A stretch of DNA of 64,000 nt from Methylophilus sp. (GTDB taxonomy: Bacteria; Pseudomonadota; Gammaproteobacteria; Burkholderiales; Methylophilaceae): contig NZ_SSGF01000011.1 of NCBI RefSeq assembly GCF_008015755.1, forward strand, positions 41,731-105,730, in the 5' to 3' direction. Within the stretch, counting starts at the first letter, position 1; each line of letters opens with the position of its first letter. A program made the translations under genes and the position numbers. Positions 61,489-64,000 of the stretch are shown here, piece by piece. A model generated the notes under the pieces. It was not told the origin of the DNA. It was given only the letters and a program-made list of their open reading frames with translations, and made no database searches.

Positions 61489-63024
61489 TTACTCGGCACC
61501 AACCAAGTCGGTAGACAACAGGTTTAAATCCAACTGTGTGGTAGAGTTTGGCGGTAATTGTTTTTTATTCATATCACTGCGCGCAGACTCAATGCGGTTT
61601 AAGTAAGCCGCATCAATATCCCCGGTGACATACTTGCCATCAAAACAACTGCAATCAAACTCGGTCATGTGCGGATTAGACTTGGTGATACTTTCACGCA
61701 AGGCATCCAGATCTTGGTAAATCAACGCATCCGCGCCAATCTCGGCACAAATTTCCTCATCGGTACGATTGGTCGCCAATAACTCATGGCGGCTAGGCAT
61801 ATCAATGCCATACACATTCGGGTAACGCACTGGCGGCGCTGCAGAGGCAAAATAAACCTTGTTAGCGCCTGCATCACGCGCCATTTGCACAATTTGCTGC
61901 GAAGTCGTGCCCCGCACAATCGAATCATCGACCAGCAGCACGTTTTTACCTTTAAACTCAATCCCAATTGGGTTGAGTTTCTGGCGCACAGATTTTTTAC
62001 GCAAGGCTTGACCGGGCATAATAAATGTGCGGCCAATATAACGGTTTTTGATAAAGCCTTCGCGGTAATCTAGGCCTAACGCAATACCCAACTGCAATGC
62101 GCTCGGACGGCTGGTATCCGGGATAGGGATGACCACATCAATCTGTTTATCAGCCCACTCGCGCTTGATTTTTTCAGCCAGCAAGGTGCCCATGTCCAGA
62201 CGGGTTTGGTACACAGACACGCCGTCGATCACTGAGTCAGGGCGTGCGAGGTAAACATATTCAAAAATACAGGAAGTCAGTTTGGCATTGGTGGCGCATT
62301 GACGGCTGAACAGATTGCCATCCATATCGATAAACACGGCCTCGCCTGGCTCGACATCACGCAACATGGTGAACCCTAGCACATCCAGTGCTACACTCTC
62401 AGAGGCCACAATATACTCGGTGCCTTTGTCAGTCTCTTGCTTACCGATGACCAACGGCCGGATGCCATGTGGATCACGGAAAGCCAGCAGGCCAAAGTTA
62501 GCAATCATTGCCACCACCGCATAAGCACCTTTACAACGTCTGTGCACTGCAGCCACGGCGTCAAACACCATATCACTATTAAGCAAGGCGTTTTTAGACG
62601 TGCTCTCGATTTCGTGCGCCAGCACATTTAACAACACTTCAGAATCGGAGTTGGTGTTGATGTGACGCAAATCTTGCCTGAACATTTCGGACTTGAGTTG
62701 TTCAGAATTGGTCAGATTCCCGTTGTGGCCTAACACAATACCAAACGGTGAATTCACATAAAACGGTTGCGCTTCAGCCGCGCTTGAAGAGCCTGCGGTC
62801 GGATAACGCACATGGGCGATACCAACATTGCCAACCAGGTTACGCATATGACGGGTGTGAAAGACATCTTTCACCAGGCCATTGTTTTTATGCATGTGAA
62901 AAGTGTTGCCATCACAAGTGACGATACCAGCGGCATCCTGACCACGGTGCTGTAATACCAGCAATCCGTCATACAACAACTGATTCACCGGGTTTTTGCC
63001 TACAATACCGATAATTCCACACAT
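61489..63024 (-). CDS. purF: Amidophosphoribosyltransferase
   Basis: First committed step of purine synthesis: PRPP plus glutamine to phosphoribosylamine. The 511-residue protein begins MCGIIGIVG, where Cys2 becomes the N-terminal nucleophile. It has [27 protein letters not shown] and SDSEVLLN in the glutaminase half, and [28 protein letters not shown] and the PRPP motif [14 protein letters not shown] in the transferase half. Cysteines such as those in [10 protein letters not shown] near the C-terminus resemble the iron-sulfur or structural cysteines of some PurF proteins. It lies between cvpA and metZ, a betaproteobacterial order. No terminator of its own is seen before the metZ promoter. 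Confidence 0.96.
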   Translation of the reverse strand: MCGIIGIVGKNPVNQLLYDGLLVLQHRGQDAAGIVTCDGNTFHMHKNNGLVKDVFHTRHMRNLVGNVGIAHVRYPTAGSSSAAEAQPFYVNSPFGIVLGHNGNLTNSEQLKSEMFRQDLRHINTNSDSEVLLNVLAHEIESTSKNALLNSDMVFDAVAAVHRRCKGAYAVVAMIANFGLLAFRDPHGIRPLVIGKQETDKGTEYIVASESVALDVLGFTMLRDVEPGEAVFIDMDGNLFSRQCATNAKLTSCIFEYVYLARPDSVIDGVSVYQTRLDMGTLLAEKIKREWADKQIDVVIPIPDTSRPSALQLGIALGLDYREGFIKNRYIGRTFIMPGQALRKKSVRQKLNPIGIEFKGKNVLLVDDSIVRGTTSQQIVQMARDAGANKVYFASAAPPVRYPNVYGIDMPSRHELLATNRTDEEICAEIGADALIYQDLDALRESITKSNPHMTEFDCSCFDGKYVTGDIDAAYLNRIESARSDMNKKQLPPNSTTQLDLNLLSTDLVGAE

Positions 63025-63055
63025 AGTGACATCCTATCAAACACTTGATTACAAA

Positions 63056-63574
63056 TTAAATGGCAGACTCATCTACCGGCTGATGATCCAAATGCACGTG
63101 CCTAGCAATACTAGATGGCATCCACGGCAGCAATTTCAAGACCAGCACTTCAACGGGCGCACTGAATGTAGCATTTATCCAGCGCGGGTCCTTGGGTAAA
63201 TCCGTCATGGCAGCCAGCATCACCAAGATGCAAACCACCAAAACACCTTTAATCGCACCCGCCAGACCACCCAAGACCCGGTTGAGGCCACCCAGACCAA
63301 CTGCCTTCATCAGACTGGTGAGCAATAAAGCCAACAAGGTAGAGACAAACAGCACCAGTAAAAATACCACCAAAAATGACGCCATGGCCTTTACCGCTTC
63401 ACCAGGAATTTGCTCTGGCATATAGGCTATCACCTCGGCATTAAAGCGATTAGCCAGGTAAAAAGCCAACACCCACCCCAGTACCGAAAACAGCTCGCGT
63501 ATGGCACCGCGCATCAGCCCCACCAAAATGGAGAAGCCAATCATGCCTAGCACCACATAATCAAAAATGGTCAT
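63056..63574 (-). CDS. cvpA: CvpA family membrane protein
   Basis: A 172-residue inner-membrane protein with four hydrophobic segments. It starts TIFDYVVLGMIGFSILVGLMRGAIRELFSVLGWVLAFY, the CvpA signature (the D-x3-L...RG-x3-E pattern). The family was named for colicin V production and is linked to envelope and bile or stress tolerance; its exact function is not known. It is located 31 nt before purF, as in many proteobacteria, and 8 nt after the SPOR-domain gene. Confidence 0.92.
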   Translation of the reverse strand: MTIFDYVVLGMIGFSILVGLMRGAIRELFSVLGWVLAFYLANRFNAEVIAYMPEQIPGEAVKAMASFLVVFLLVLFVSTLLALLLTSLMKAVGLGGLNRVLGGLAGAIKGVLVVCILVMLAAMTDLPKDPRWINATFSAPVEVLVLKLLPWMPSSIARHVHLDHQPVDESAI

Positions 63575-63582
63575 GCGTTGCC

Positions 63583-64000
63583 TCAGGATTTACTGGCCAC
63601 AATGCCACTAAATCCTGCAGTTTCCAGCTTTTTCAGTGCCGCGGCAGCTTCATTGCGCGTCGCATAGGTGCGCGTGCGCAAGCGTAATTTTTGGCCGGCC
63701 GCATCTACCTTTTCTGTCGCAGTATCAAATCCAGCCTGTTTAAGCTTTCCTTGCAGGTTTTCCAGGTTTTTAGGGTCGGAAAACACGCCAAACTGCACAA
63801 AGAACTTACCAGCTTTTTTATCGGATGCAGCAGGCTGTTCTTTAGCCTCAGGCTTGGCTGCCGCAACTTTGGGTTCAACTTTGGGTTCAACTTTGGGTTC
63901 AACTTTGGGTTCAACTTTGGGTTCAACTTTGGGTTCAACTTTGGGTTCAACTTTGGGTTCAACTTTGGGTTCAACTTTGGGTTCAACTTTGGGTTCAATT
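63583..64000 (-). CDS. SPOR-domain protein, DedD-like (partial, 5' end beyond window)
   Basis: The minus-strand frame is open from the window edge to a stop at 63583. The C-terminus is a SPOR domain (FFVQFGVFSDPKNLENL, RLRTRTYATRNEAAAAL, GIVASKS), which binds denuded peptidoglycan at division septa. Before it is a linker (AAAKPEAKEQPAASDKKAGK) and at least ten KVEP repeats encoded by identical 12-nt units. In related bacteria the gene between folC and cvpA encodes a DedD-like protein with an N-terminal membrane helix, which would lie beyond this window. The ORF at 63705-63998 in another frame is only a shadow of the repeats. Confidence 0.88.
   Translation of the reverse strand, partial: IEPKVEPKVEPKVEPKVEPKVEPKVEPKVEPKVEPKVEPKVEPKVAAAKPEAKEQPAASDKKAGKFFVQFGVFSDPKNLENLQGKLKQAGFDTATEKVDAAGQKLRLRTRTYATRNEAAAALKKLETAGFSGIVASKS
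63871..64000. repeat. Tandem 12-bp repeat encoding KVEP
   Basis: The unit GGGTTCAACTTT occurs ten times without a mismatch from 63871 to 63990. An eleventh, partly visible copy (gggttcaatt) differs at one base and is cut by the window end. In the SPOR-domain frame each unit reads Lys-Val-Glu-Pro. A unit change would keep the frame. Confidence 0.95.

Noticed and set aside
63705-63998. ORF encoding NPKL repeats
   Set aside because: It is the 12-bp repeat read in another frame; the SPOR-domain frame (KVEP) is open through the same region and carries a real domain.
63871-64000. CRISPR-like array
   Set aside because: The units are contiguous 12-mers without spacers and are in-frame coding sequence.

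Overview
This window looks like chromosomal DNA of a methylotrophic betaproteobacterium, most likely of the family Methylophilaceae (Methylophilus / Methylotenera / Methylovorus / Methylobacillus group). The grounds are the combination of tetrahydromethanopterin (H4MPT)-linked C1 oxidation genes (mtdB, mch, mptG and helper ATP-grasp genes), a pqqBCDE cluster for the methanol dehydrogenase cofactor, an exosortase-B type exopolysaccharide locus of the kind known from Methylobacillus, and betaproteobacterial orders such as gyrA-serC-pheA-hisC and SPOR/dedD-cvpA-purF-metZ. The genus is inference.

Layout. 1-1.9 kb: a partial EamA transporter (GTG start, missed by the ORF track) diverging from dapC. 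1.9-3.0 kb: two small PEP-CTERM proteins. 3.3-9.2 kb: a minus-strand operon for sugar nucleotides (TagA/WecB-type transferase, ugd, galE, manC, phosphomannomutase). 9.4-12.1 kb: a plus-strand GMC oxidoreductase and SDR epimerase pair. 12.4-34.7 kb: a long minus-strand exopolysaccharide locus. In transcription order it holds epsL, epsD, epsE, epsF, epsG, xrtB, epsI, a flippase, glycosyltransferases, three acyltransferases, a Wzy-like polymerase, a second GMC oxidoreductase, a secreted protein of unknown family and a DUF2264 protein. The initiating glycosyl-phosphate transferase (epsB-like) diverges at 35.0-36.4 kb. 36.4-43.8 kb: miaA and then the H4MPT island. 44.0-47.2 kb: ppsA and its regulator ppsR. 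47.3-49.3 kb: an unknown protein with an internal duplication and a Bcr/CflA efflux pump. 49.4-52.6 kb: pqqBCDE without an adjacent pqqA. 52.9-59.9 kb: gyrA-serC-pheA-hisC-DAHP synthase. 60.0-64.0 kb: metZ, purF, cvpA and a SPOR-domain protein cut by the window end.

How it works together. The sugar-nucleotide operon supplies UDP-Gal, UDP-GlcA and GDP-Man. EpsB-like starts the lipid-linked repeat, the glycosyltransferases extend it, acyltransferases and perhaps GMC/SDR enzymes decorate it, the flippase and polymerase complete it, and EpsF/G/E/D/L control length and export. XrtB and EpsI process PEP-CTERM proteins. The C1 and PQQ genes serve methanol and formaldehyde oxidation.

The most striking regulatory element is on the minus strand between purF and metZ. 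It is a sequence matching the SAM-II riboswitch core, placed directly behind a TTGACA-17-TTTAAT promoter and directly in front of a strong intrinsic terminator whose 5' arm is complementary to the conserved GCUAAA of the aptamer. This suggests a compact transcription-attenuation switch for methionine synthesis. No tRNA, rRNA, CRISPR array or insertion sequence was seen.
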